Shown in pieces: positions 29,030-37,738 of a stretch of DNA of 64,000 nucleotides (position 1 is the first letter of the stretch; each line of letters opens with the position of its first letter). The notes beneath the pieces are model-generated. The model had not been told where the DNA came from and made no database searches. It saw only the letters and a program-made list of their open reading frames with translations. The stretch covers positions 248,001-312,000 of the forward strand of contig CAWCOA010000019.1 of the NCBI GenBank assembly GCA_963797085.1. The letters are read 5' to 3'. The stretch is from JASJBU01 sp963797085. GTDB taxonomy: Bacteria; Pseudomonadota; Gammaproteobacteria; Chromatiales; Chromatiaceae. The translations under genes were made by a program, and so were the position numbers.

Positions 29030-30510
29030 TTATTGTGCCAAGTGAATTATCCTAGCCACATCCAAAATTGTTGTGGCTTGAGGAGTATTTGGAACTGGCT
29101 CACCCTCTACCATAGCCCATACTTCATTAAGTGTATAAATTTAATATAGTTGTATCACCCCAAAAATGTTCTGGGTGTCTTGTTAACCAGAATTTATCAG
29201 ACGAATTCTCCACTATATCCCGATCGGCAAGGAGTTCTTCTGCAACGTATTTTAGCGGTGCACAATTAAGTTCTGGAAGTGCGTATAGGTTGTAACAGGA
29301 TGTCCCACATTGGGTTTATATACAGCCCTGAGCATGGCAAGTAACCCTGCATGTTGCCATTTTGGTACTCTATTCCATCGGTCTTCACCAAGAGTCTTCT
29401 TAAAATTGTTATTATAATAGTGTGCTACCAATGTCTGTATTATAGTAGAAAAATCGATATCAAATATCATCTTATAAAGATCCTCTGTAAAATCGTATTC
29501 ATGAACGCCTATGCTGATCATAATAATCACTTGTCAGTGTGTTCGTTTCATAGGCATCTTCACAATTTTGTGATAATGCTGAGTCCTGAATAGCAAGTAA
29601 TGAATCCCTTAATTCTTTCTCAAGATCGCTAACGGGGTATTCGAATATTTCAGGAAACTCTGTGTTATATTGATTCAGGATCAGAAGTATATCTGAAAAG
29701 ATATTAGTATCGTAAGGTTCAACAGATACTTCGTAGGTCGCCTTGTGAAAGGCATAGCGCAGCTTCCAGCCCAGTTAAAGACCAAAGATTGTTTCAGGAA
29801 TATTCCGGAAACAAGTATTTTCCGCACTGGATGTCCACAAACCAAGCCGGGAGGCGGATTTGTATGACATGTCGGAAGGTCTCGGACGTCATGTTTCTGA
29901 AATAAGAAACCGGTCCTGAAGTTGCCTTGCCATAAAAACCGTCTAAATACAACCAGTAAAACATCAACAATGTATCAATTCCGTATCTTTTTGCATATGT
30001 ATCAATTAACTTTGGAACCGAATAACCCGAATAGAAATTTTTTCGATTAACAATAATTCTTTTATACATCGTTTCAACCTGATCAGGTTTTCCTTTATTT
30101 TTACTTCTTATGTATACAGAATAATTATCCAGTTCATTTAATTGGGATATTTGTTCTCCATTAGATTCATTAAAAGATATGAGCTTTTGTGCACGAACAG
30201 ATAACGGGGACTCTAAAAAAGTCCAGTCTGTCACACACAACAACAAAATCAACCATACACTGAAGAGCAAAATGCTGAATTTAGACCATATAAATGGTTT
30301 ATTTAAATACGTCCTTATAAAAGCGATTAAGTACCACGACATACCCGCATTCAGAAATAAAAATACAGCTATACTTTTTAAACCAAATAACTTTAATAGA
30401 AAAGGCCATTCAAATGAATAAATATCTAACAAACCTAAGATTTGAACGATTAATGCTACGCTACATATAATTGCAATACTGAAAAATAACAGTTGCTTTA
30501 ACTTTTACAT
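29030..30510 (-). pseudogene. Broken gene of unrecognised family (membrane N-terminus, soluble C-terminus)
   Basis: Coding sense can be followed on the minus strand from about 30505 to a TAA at 29030-29032. The N-terminus has three or so membrane helices (LLFFSIAIICSVALIVQIL; SIAVFLFLNAGMSWYLIAF; SILLFSVWLILLLCVTDW). The rest is soluble: VPKLIDTYAKRYGIDTLLMF, KLRYAFHKATYEVSVEPYDT, KWQHAGLLAMLRAVYKPNVG, LNCAPLKYVAEELLADRDIV and QATTILDVARIIHLAQ. Frameshifts occur near 29790, 29520, 29275 and 29110. About 490 codons are present in all. I do not recognise the family; its place suggests a role in polysaccharide assembly or modification. Confidence 0.6.
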
Positions 30511-30752
30511 GTTAATTAGTTGGTATTTATCTGTACAGGCAGATTAGTCAGCTGTATGAAAAAATCACTTCGCTTATAACTCGTTAGATTGTGTTCGTGA
30601 AAAAGAAGGTGGTGTAAAAATAGATTCACCAGCTTGCTGCTAAGCTTTAAACCTTTTTGTGTGATATAGAATCAAGATCCGATACGTTATCTGTGTTTTT
30701 TTTGAAATAATTGCTATCCAGAATTATGGACAATTTACAACTTCAGCTTTTA

Positions 30753-31688
30753 TTACACTTCTTCTTCGATAAAGTATTTAAGACGCCGCTTTGATTCCAA
30801 GTATATTTTGGCCACGTACTCTCCAACTACTCCAATACTAAGCAATTGTATTCCACCCAGGAAGTATATTGGTATGACAGATGAAGCCCAACCTGGAACG
30901 ACGTCATTAGTTGCCAACCTGATCCATAAAACCTATATTGTCATTGCTACGCTAAGGAGGAACACACCTACACCCAGCATGGCAATGAATCTGAGCGGCA
31001 TAGCTGAAAATGAAGTCATACCATCTAAAGCAAGCGCCAACATCCGCTTCAAGGGATACTTTGTTTCTCCAGCTAAGCGTTCGCTACGGTCATACTAAAC
31101 TACGTCAGATGGATAACCGAGCAGTTTTACGATTGCCCGAAGGAACAGTTTTGACTCGGGAAAGTCTCGCATAGCTTCAATCGTGCGTCGGCTCATCAAA
31201 CGAAAGTCAGCGTGATTATAGACAATATCGACACCAAGCCACTTTAATAGTCTGTAATATACCTGTTCAGTTTGCCTCTTGAAGGCCGTGAACACGCCAC
31301 GATTTTTTCGAACTCCATATACAATACCTATTCCATCCATGTGACGATTTACCATCTCTTCTATAACATTTACATCATCCTGTAAATCAGCGTCGATACT
31401 AACCAGTGCATCGCCTGGTGCAGTCATCAGCCCAGCCAACAGTGCATACTGATGACCATAATTGCGTGAAGGCTTGATTCCATGAATGTTGGATTTGTCA
31501 CGAGAAATAGACGAGATGATCTGCCATATCGTATCCGTGCTGCCATCATCAACAAAATAATTTTTACTCTCAGAAGAGATTTTCCCTGCTTGCTCTAATA
31601 GTAATAAGGCACGACGTAGTCGGTCTGCTGTTTCAAGGAGGACTTCTTCTTCGTTATAACAGGGAATTACTAATGTAAGATCGATCAT
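30753..31688 (-). pseudogene. GtrB/DPM1-like glycosyltransferase with two in-frame amber codons
   Basis: The N-terminal GT2 domain is open from 31688 (LVIPCYNEEEVLLETADRLR; DDGSTD; ALVSIDADLQDD with the DxD motif). A TAG interrupts GYPSDVV-stop-YDRSERLAGETKYPLKRM, and a second TAG interrupts GVFLLSVAMTI-stop-VLWIRLA. The frame does not change, and it ends with the C-terminal YFIEEEV before the TAA at 30753. Both TAG codons fall where Tyr is expected. The 311-codon length and two C-terminal helices match enzymes that load sugars onto undecaprenyl phosphate. The pattern looks like point mutation rather than indel error. Confidence 0.85.
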
Positions 31689-31714
31689 TGAATTATTATT
31701 CCAGAGATCTGAAT

Positions 31715-32055
31715 CTATGTGCCATGCGAAGTAATCAAATATAAGCCAGATAGAATCAATAAAATACCAAAGATTCCACCAGAGCTGATCTTCTCTCCCA
31801 GTATGAATACGCCACCGACGTAAACCAATACGAAAGTTAATGCAGTAAAGGCAAAAACATTTACGAGATTTTCCTTGGACAATACATAGATCCAGATGAG
31901 AGTACTTATACCATAAAGTAATAGACCACCGAGTATGGAAACATTTATAAAGGCAGCAAGGTCATCTCGGCCTGTTGCTCCTACTTTAGCAATAATTGTC
32001 CGCCAGCAGCCAGTAATGCAGAGAAAGTGAGTAATAAAGTCGAGATACTATCCAT
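31715..32055 (-). pseudogene. Broken SMR/EamA-type small membrane transporter
   Basis: The ATG at 32055 opens MDSISTLLLTFSALLAAGGQ. One missing base near 31985 shifts the frame; the rest reads GATGRDDLAAFINVSILGGL, FAFTALTFVLVYVGGVFILG and GGIFGILLILSGLYLITSHG to the TAG at 31715. Four helices and about 113 residues match the small multidrug resistance/ArnE-like group that pairs with GtrB-type transferases to flip undecaprenyl-phosphate sugars. It sits directly upstream of the GtrB-like pseudogene in the direction of transcription, so the pair probably lost function together. Confidence 0.72.
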
Positions 32056-32163
32056 AGGGTGTTCAGATAAACTCAAGTTGAATGTTTTTAGCGTCACCGT
32101 TGATCGATTTCGCTTTTTCTTTCTGCATAAGGGCTGGGGTGTAAGAGATTTTGTATATATGTG

Positions 32164-34002
32164 TTATTTGGCAATTACGGATGGTGCTTCTGGAGGTGGC
32201 ACTTGATATTCAGCAGGGCCTATATCTGGCGCATTAGTCTGCGCCCCATATATATCATGATCATAAAAGCTCGATACGCCAGAATCTATTACGGCAGAAT
32301 CCTCAAGATAGTTCACAACCGGACCAGATAATATCACTTTTGGATCAAGTACTTTATTGTTGGTCCAGGAAGATGGTGGTATTGCGTTGGATGGATTAGT
32401 GGCATTAGTAAAAAAAATGTTATTTCTAGCGTTATTGATTGTCGCTACAGATCCTGATGTATGAAGATATGAATAGTCACCATTCTCATAAAAAATGTTG
32501 TTGTCTATTGTTATTATCGGATTCACTAGATCAAAGACCATCTCTATTGCATGGGGTGAGTCATATAATCGTGAAGATGCATCTGAAAAACCATAAATCA
32601 GATTATTACTTACTGTAACGTTTTTGCTACCCAAGTCACCGCCTATTACAATTGCATCAGCACTTGTCCCATTATTGACTTCTGCAACTGGCCCTAATCC
32701 CACGTTGATCAAAACATTATTTGTTATTACAATATCAGCTTGCCAACAAATATTTTTAACACCTGACTTATCTCGCGTTGTAATACCTATTCCATCGCCT
32801 TTTTGATTTACTATTACATTTGCATGTACAATGATAGTGCCTTGTAATACTCCGCAATCGCCATCATACTGCTCATCATACATATGAATTCCTGATTTCG
32901 CTTTATTGTCCTTCAGGTAATTCCAACTCATATCCCATGCCTGTACCACAGAAGACGCATTTCTTACACTCATGTAAGTTGTATGCTGAAAGTGACTGGT
33001 TCCGTCACATCCTAAGTCGACTAATTGATTACCGTATATTTTTGTGTTTGATCCACTCGTACCGCCAGAGACTACTGCCCCACTCCATCCATTGAAACAC
33101 ATACCTTGTATTTCATGCATGTAATTACCAATGATTCTGCCATTTTCAGTTGACCCTACATTTGCATCTGATTCATTTGGAATTCCAGCATTTGGTACGC
33201 TTATAGGGTCAGGCACATGGCCAACACCAACTTTATATTTAGATAGCACTATACCTTCAGTTAAATAAGGAGAAACCCCTTTATTACCAGCACGAACTGT
33301 TGGTCTTGTATTTGGATATGCAATAATTGCAATTTGCCGACTTATTGTTCCATGTAGCGCTCTAAGAAACATTCCTACATCAACATTTCCTGAAGAAAAC
33401 GCAGGTTCCTCAACCCCTCGGCTATAAACTATATCTCCAGCTTGTAATCTTTGATTCCCCAACCCATTTGTGTTGCGTGCTCTCGAAGAATCAATGTCAC
33501 CATTTATGAATCCACACGGATTTGAGTAGCTACAGTCATTACTATTACTTCCTGATGGGTGTATCCATAATATGTTTCCATCCCTAACAGTAAATGTTAA
33601 ACGATTTGACGCCTCCCCATCGACAATTGCATACAGATAACCAATGCCAGGTGCTGAATCAGGTATGGATATTGCGACTTCCTGCATTTTGTGTGATTCA
33701 AACAAGTTTGCAGGACCTCCAGGTAACTTTCCATCTGCATTTTTCCAATAATACGTATGGGCAACTTCACGAATTGTCCCGGTTGAATCTTGGAATTTTA
33801 TTTTTGATGATACTTTTTTTGGGCCTAGATTATTTCCCCATATGGTAACAATCGCACCACTCCCAAACCCATCCTTCAATCCTGTAGATGGACCACTGAT
33901 TAAATCAGTAAAATTCAGATGCGGTTGTAGTCTTGCATATGCATCCGGAACTAAGAATAATCCCACAAGAACAATTAGTATAATTGATTTATATTTTGTC
34001 AT
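32164..34002 (-). CDS. Secreted right-handed beta-helix protein with N-terminal IPT/TIG-like domain
   Basis: The 612-residue protein is intact. A signal peptide (about 1-23, ending VPDAYA) precedes an IPT/TIG-like domain (LISGPSTG...GSGAIVTIWGNNLGP, about 30-140). Then comes a long region of short Asn/Gly/Val-rich repeats (NGRIIGNYMHEI, SGSNTKIYGNQLVDLG, ADIVITNNVLINVG, NVTVSNNLIYGFSD). This is the parallel beta-helix pattern of polysaccharide lyases and epimerases. Catalytic residues cannot be assigned. Export and its place in the exopolysaccharide locus suggest binding or cleavage of the polymer outside the cell. No PEP-CTERM tail is present. Confidence 0.78.
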   Translation of the reverse strand: MTKYKSIILIVLVGLFLVPDAYARLQPHLNFTDLISGPSTGLKDGFGSGAIVTIWGNNLGPKKVSSKIKFQDSTGTIREVAHTYYWKNADGKLPGGPANLFESHKMQEVAISIPDSAPGIGYLYAIVDGEASNRLTFTVRDGNILWIHPSGSNSNDCSYSNPCGFINGDIDSSRARNTNGLGNQRLQAGDIVYSRGVEEPAFSSGNVDVGMFLRALHGTISRQIAIIAYPNTRPTVRAGNKGVSPYLTEGIVLSKYKVGVGHVPDPISVPNAGIPNESDANVGSTENGRIIGNYMHEIQGMCFNGWSGAVVSGGTSGSNTKIYGNQLVDLGCDGTSHFQHTTYMSVRNASSVVQAWDMSWNYLKDNKAKSGIHMYDEQYDGDCGVLQGTIIVHANVIVNQKGDGIGITTRDKSGVKNICWQADIVITNNVLINVGLGPVAEVNNGTSADAIVIGGDLGSKNVTVSNNLIYGFSDASSRLYDSPHAIEMVFDLVNPIITIDNNIFYENGDYSYLHTSGSVATINNARNNIFFTNATNPSNAIPPSSWTNNKVLDPKVILSGPVVNYLEDSAVIDSGVSSFYDHDIYGAQTNAPDIGPAEYQVPPPEAPSVIAK

Positions 34003-34416
34003 TTTTTGATACCAGATTCTACTGATCAGAAGGCATTTAATCGCATCATTGTGAACTACTCAGCTGTTATTACTTAGTTTCATATTAATACTAAATGGCT
34101 TAATTGATAGTTCATAGGGCAATATTGAATTAAGCTACATCTCGCATCAATCGTTTATGGCGCTCCGAATTTATGTATGACGCATCAGGCAGGCCTGCTT
34201 AGCGATCATCATCTAGGTAGAAGTTGGACCACAAAAGATACAATCTCAAAGACTCAAAAAATAATACATGCTGTTAGATCTTTGTTAATTATAGATAAAT
34301 ACTTCTATCAAATTTTGACGTACTTCTCTTATACCATACATCCAACTTCACACATCAGACTTGATGTAGAATCCATAAGTGAAATGAATATAGGATATTA
34401 TTATATTTTAACCAAA
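34003..34416. other. Gap between acyltransferase and beta-helix genes
   Basis: This AT-rich interval lies downstream of the acyltransferase stop and upstream of the beta-helix start. It should hold the beta-helix promoter, but no clear promoter pair is visible. Small ORFs on the plus strand look accidental. Confidence 0.45.
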
Positions 34417-35001
34417 TTAATCTTTCCTATTCTTTATAACTTTCGCGGGATTTCCTGCCATCACACAATGATCATTTACGTCATCAACTACAACTGAACC
34501 AGCTGCTATAACACATTTCTTGCCTACATTCGCCAATATCAATGATCCGTTTCCTATCCACGTGTCTTCTCCAATAACGACTTTTTCAAATGTTCCACCT
34601 TGGTCTCTTATCGGTTTGTCGATGTCGGTGAAATCATGCTGTCTTTTTCCACTGAGGATATGTACACCACTTCCGATTAAGCAGTTTTTTTCAATTTTAC
34701 ACATACCAATATTGCATTGTGGACCAATGTAAGCTCCTGATTCAATTTCTGTATCTTGTTGCGAAAAGATAGTAGCAAAAGAAATAATACAGTCAGGATC
34801 ACATCTCGTCATTACAAAACGATAAAAAGCACAACGGATATAGCTGCCTGTCTTACCGGGGACGATGCTTAGCAACTGAGAAAAAGCTGGAAAGAAAGCA
34901 TTGTATGTTGATAACAAGCTACCAAGCCAATAAAGGATAACTAATGGAAAAACAATAATAATAAATAATAGCCTAAGTACTTCTTTAGCATAGTTCTTCA
35001 T
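34417..35001 (-). CDS. Left-handed beta-helix (hexapeptide) acyltransferase
   Basis: An N-terminal membrane helix (about residues 9-30) precedes hexapeptide repeats of the LbetaH class in the C-terminal half. These include IESGAYIGPQCNIG, IEKNCLIGSGVHIL, VVIGEDTWIGNGSLIL and GKKCVIAAGSVVVDDV, ending GNPAKVI as in the WcaF/MaaT group. At 194 residues it fits acetyltransferases that decorate exopolysaccharide sugars. It lies 5 bases after the exosortase gene, so it is probably co-transcribed with it. Confidence 0.87.
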   Translation of the reverse strand: MKNYAKEVLRLLFIIIVFPLVILYWLGSLLSTYNAFFPAFSQLLSIVPGKTGSYIRCAFYRFVMTRCDPDCIISFATIFSQQDTEIESGAYIGPQCNIGMCKIEKNCLIGSGVHILSGKRQHDFTDIDKPIRDQGGTFEKVVIGEDTWIGNGSLILANVGKKCVIAAGSVVVDDVNDHCVMAGNPAKVIKNRKD

Positions 35002-35006
35002 AATAT

Positions 35007-36515
35007 TTATTGGCTCAACTTATCAACAGCCAAATTATTTAAATTTATCAGAATGGCCTCACCCTCTTCTTCTTTGTATTTTGTTGAAAGTATTCTTACT
35101 CGAGCACTACCAGGCCTACCGAGTAATGCTTCCACAGACTGATACAATTTAACCAATAACTTTTTGTGGGTTTTCTGATTCCCTATTTCATACCAATACA
35201 TAATTATTCTGTACTCCTGGTTGCTGCCAGCCAAGTAATATATCAATGTATCGATATGTGAATTTCCAATAAATATACGACTAGTATTTTTTTGTTTTAG
35301 AGTCCAGTCATCCGGATCGTATATTCTGTTTCTAGAAGAGATTAATTCTGACTTTGGAGTATTGAACTGATAGTAAGCACTAAAATAGTCTACTGGTTGA
35401 TCATTTTCGAGGCTATATACTTGATATTTTGTTTCAGTAGCTCCTTCAAATTTTGGTTGCCAATATTCATCCTGAACAGATTCTAATTTATTTGTATTGG
35501 TCGCTGCTAATTCGATAAATGCTTGTTTGGTATTTATAATATATTTTGACCATGTAAAGACTCCCATGTATAAGGCAATTGCAATCACTATCATCATTGC
35601 GACACTTCTGCTCGATGGTATTGATTGATTTACTCGATTAGTTGTATCAGCGGGTGCAGCATTTTTAGCGCTGGGTTTATCTGCCCAAATATTTCCTATT
35701 ATTACTAAGAGAATAATCACTATGGAGAAGAAGACCCAACCATATACTATGTGATCGGCCCCTGTTGCATACTTCATGTCGGAATAATAACCAATCAAGA
35801 TTATTGCAGAGACTCTGATACTATTAGCGATAATAGGGACTACCAAAGCTATCCCAAAAAACGTTAGTTGACGCCGCCTGTTTCGGTAACTGATATACGC
35901 ATAGATCGCACCAAACACTGCTGAGCCAACAAAAAATCTAACGCCTGAGCAGGCTTCTGCGACAATAAATTTACCATTCGGAACCTCTATATATAAACCA
36001 TTCCTAAAAATAGGAATACCAATACCTTGGAGCATCCAGACGGAGATATCAGCTGTTATTTGCTGCAAAACTGGAATAAATTCTTCACCAAATGGAATCG
36101 AAAATAGAATAAATAACAATGGGAACAGTATTATTTTCGCAATAGATGTCCCAAATACCAACCAGACAGTCAGTGGCAGAATAGAGAATACGCCAGTATG
36201 TTGAAATAGGTTGATGTCACCCGCCACACCAACTATATAGATAAGTGCAGAAAGCAACAGCGGAGGAATAGCCCAGTAACCCGGCTCAGGTATCGCAATC
36301 GAGAGTTTTTTTCTTTTAAGCCAGATTAAATAGCCGGCAATAGGTAAAATAAAGAATCCATGGCTATATATCTCAGAAACCCACCACACATTGACGGCTG
36401 AAAGTATTGATTGGTAAAAGACTATACCCCAGGCTAGGATGACAAAAGCACTAATCATCAATGCCTTAGTATGAGAAATCATAATTTCATTTATTTGCCG
36501 TATCGCATTAAACAT
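35007..36515 (-). CDS. xrtA: Exosortase with C-terminal EpsI-type domain (XrtA-like)
   Basis: The 502-residue protein has about eight membrane helices in residues 15-285. It carries the catalytic triad of the exosortase family: Cys189 in VAEACSGVRFF, Arg234 in IIANSIRVSAI and His255 in TGADHIVYGW. After a linker at about 285-305 and one more helix, a soluble domain of about 180 residues resembles EpsI proteins (YWQPKFEGA; VDYFSAYYQFN; RIIMYWYEIGNQ). Exosortases recognise PEP-CTERM tails and process them at the inner membrane. A PEP-CTERM protein gene and a prsT gene lie at 44-48 kb. The gene name rests on motif and context. Confidence 0.85.
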   Translation of the reverse strand: MFNAIRQINEIMISHTKALMISAFVILAWGIVFYQSILSAVNVWWVSEIYSHGFFILPIAGYLIWLKRKKLSIAIPEPGYWAIPPLLLSALIYIVGVAGDINLFQHTGVFSILPLTVWLVFGTSIAKIILFPLLFILFSIPFGEEFIPVLQQITADISVWMLQGIGIPIFRNGLYIEVPNGKFIVAEACSGVRFFVGSAVFGAIYAYISYRNRRRQLTFFGIALVVPIIANSIRVSAIILIGYYSDMKYATGADHIVYGWVFFSIVIILLVIIGNIWADKPSAKNAAPADTTNRVNQSIPSSRSVAMMIVIAIALYMGVFTWSKYIINTKQAFIELAATNTNKLESVQDEYWQPKFEGATETKYQVYSLENDQPVDYFSAYYQFNTPKSELISSRNRIYDPDDWTLKQKNTSRIFIGNSHIDTLIYYLAGSNQEYRIIMYWYEIGNQKTHKKLLVKLYQSVEALLGRPGSARVRILSTKYKEEEGEAILINLNNLAVDKLSQ

Positions 36516-36526
36516 TTTAAATTATT

Positions 36527-37648
36527 CTATGGCTTATCTTCTTTTGTTAGTTGTTCTTTTATCTTTCGTCCAAATCTTTCAAAGATGAATTTTATTTTTG
36601 ATTTTTGTAAAGTTAGCTTTACTAAATGCTCATGCTTTTTTCCAAGACTGGCCTTATATCGTTCACCTCCACCCATGAAGTCATAGAAATCTAAACCTTC
36701 ATCAATATATTTTTGTATACAAAGGGCATGACCAGTTAAACCCGGTTTCAGAGTTGCGTCTGATTCCGCTACCAGACCACTCAAATAAAAATAGACTCTG
36801 TTTCTGTAAATAAAATTATAAAAATTAGCAATTGTGTTCCCATTAACCCTGATTCTGATCAGTTCAATAACACCTTTTCCCCAGTATTCATTGATCAGAT
36901 TTTCATGAAAAAGTGTAAAATATCGATTTGCGTAACCACTTTCACCTGGATCAGAACCCCATCTTTTTATATGAAGCGGACCTATCTCTTTAAAATAATC
37001 TAAGGCTTTCGACTTTGTGTCTGCAGTTAGTACTTCTAATGGCCCTAATTTCGTGTATTTTCTAATCGAACGATTTATCTGATAACGCGTATTTCTTGAT
37101 AGTGTCGAGAGGTAGTCTGTTTTCGACTTCCTAAGTTTCTTCAATTGGACCCCATAGCATGGCGCATCCCAAAGGTCATGACGCATCAAATTACCTGCAT
37201 TTTCAAGTAGTGAAGCTTCATGCTCAGTAATTGCCCCCACAACCAGCTCATCCCATTGGTGATTAGTGAAATCAATTAAATATTTTATACTGGCTGACGT
37301 CACTAAATCCTTATGGCCATGTTTTACTAACAGACCATTATATTCGATCCATACCTGATCTTTTTCCGGGTCACCGGTTTGATGTACGTGAAATGTCTGA
37401 GAGTTAAGAAAATAGTATCTACGCTCTTTCGCCAAAACTAGAGCCGCAATAGCAACAAGTTCACCATTATTATAAGCGCGCAGTATCTTTAATTCAGGAT
37501 TGTAGGTTTCAATCCAGGTACTTATCCATGCCCAGGAAAGGAAAAAATAATTATTCGCTACTTCTTCCAGTGCTACCCAGTCATTTTTTAGGATATCAAT
37601 GCTCTCTAAGGGTAAGAGAGTAAACTGATAACCATTAATTGTATGCAA
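36527..37648 (-). CDS. GNAT/FemAB-like (CelD/BcsL-type) acyltransferase
   Basis: The 373-residue protein has the two-GNAT-half layout of the CelD/FemAB-like family. LSRNTRYQINRSIRKYTKLG near residue 180 matches the basic helix of these proteins, and YFYLSGLVAESDATLKPGLT, near 290, precedes the C-terminal FYDFMGGGERYKASLG block. It lies 11 bases upstream of the exosortase gene. Together with the plus-arm FemAB protein this gives two such enzymes in one locus, perhaps for two acylation positions on the polymer. The substrate is not predictable. Confidence 0.8.
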   Translation of the reverse strand: MHTINGYQFTLLPLESIDILKNDWVALEEVANNYFFLSWAWISTWIETYNPELKILRAYNNGELVAIAALVLAKERRYYFLNSQTFHVHQTGDPEKDQVWIEYNGLLVKHGHKDLVTSASIKYLIDFTNHQWDELVVGAITEHEASLLENAGNLMRHDLWDAPCYGVQLKKLRKSKTDYLSTLSRNTRYQINRSIRKYTKLGPLEVLTADTKSKALDYFKEIGPLHIKRWGSDPGESGYANRYFTLFHENLINEYWGKGVIELIRIRVNGNTIANFYNFIYRNRVYFYLSGLVAESDATLKPGLTGHALCIQKYIDEGLDFYDFMGGGERYKASLGKKHEHLVKLTLQKSKIKFIFERFGRKIKEQLTKEDKP

Positions 37649-37738
37649 ACGCGTCTATCCTTATCAGTGGTTTGATTCAAGCTCTTAATTGATAGCTGAA
37701 TATCTGGATTGGTCAGTCCATTTATTCTTGTTCTCTTT

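Noticed and set aside
30753..31688. Amber recoding to keep the glycosyltransferase functional
   Set aside because: TAG ends intact genes in this window, and other broken genes carry frameshifts and TAA/TGA stops, so decay is simpler.
34177..34497. Plus-strand ORF of 106 codons
   Set aside because: It overlaps the acyltransferase end and an AT-rich gap, with no ribosome site or domain.
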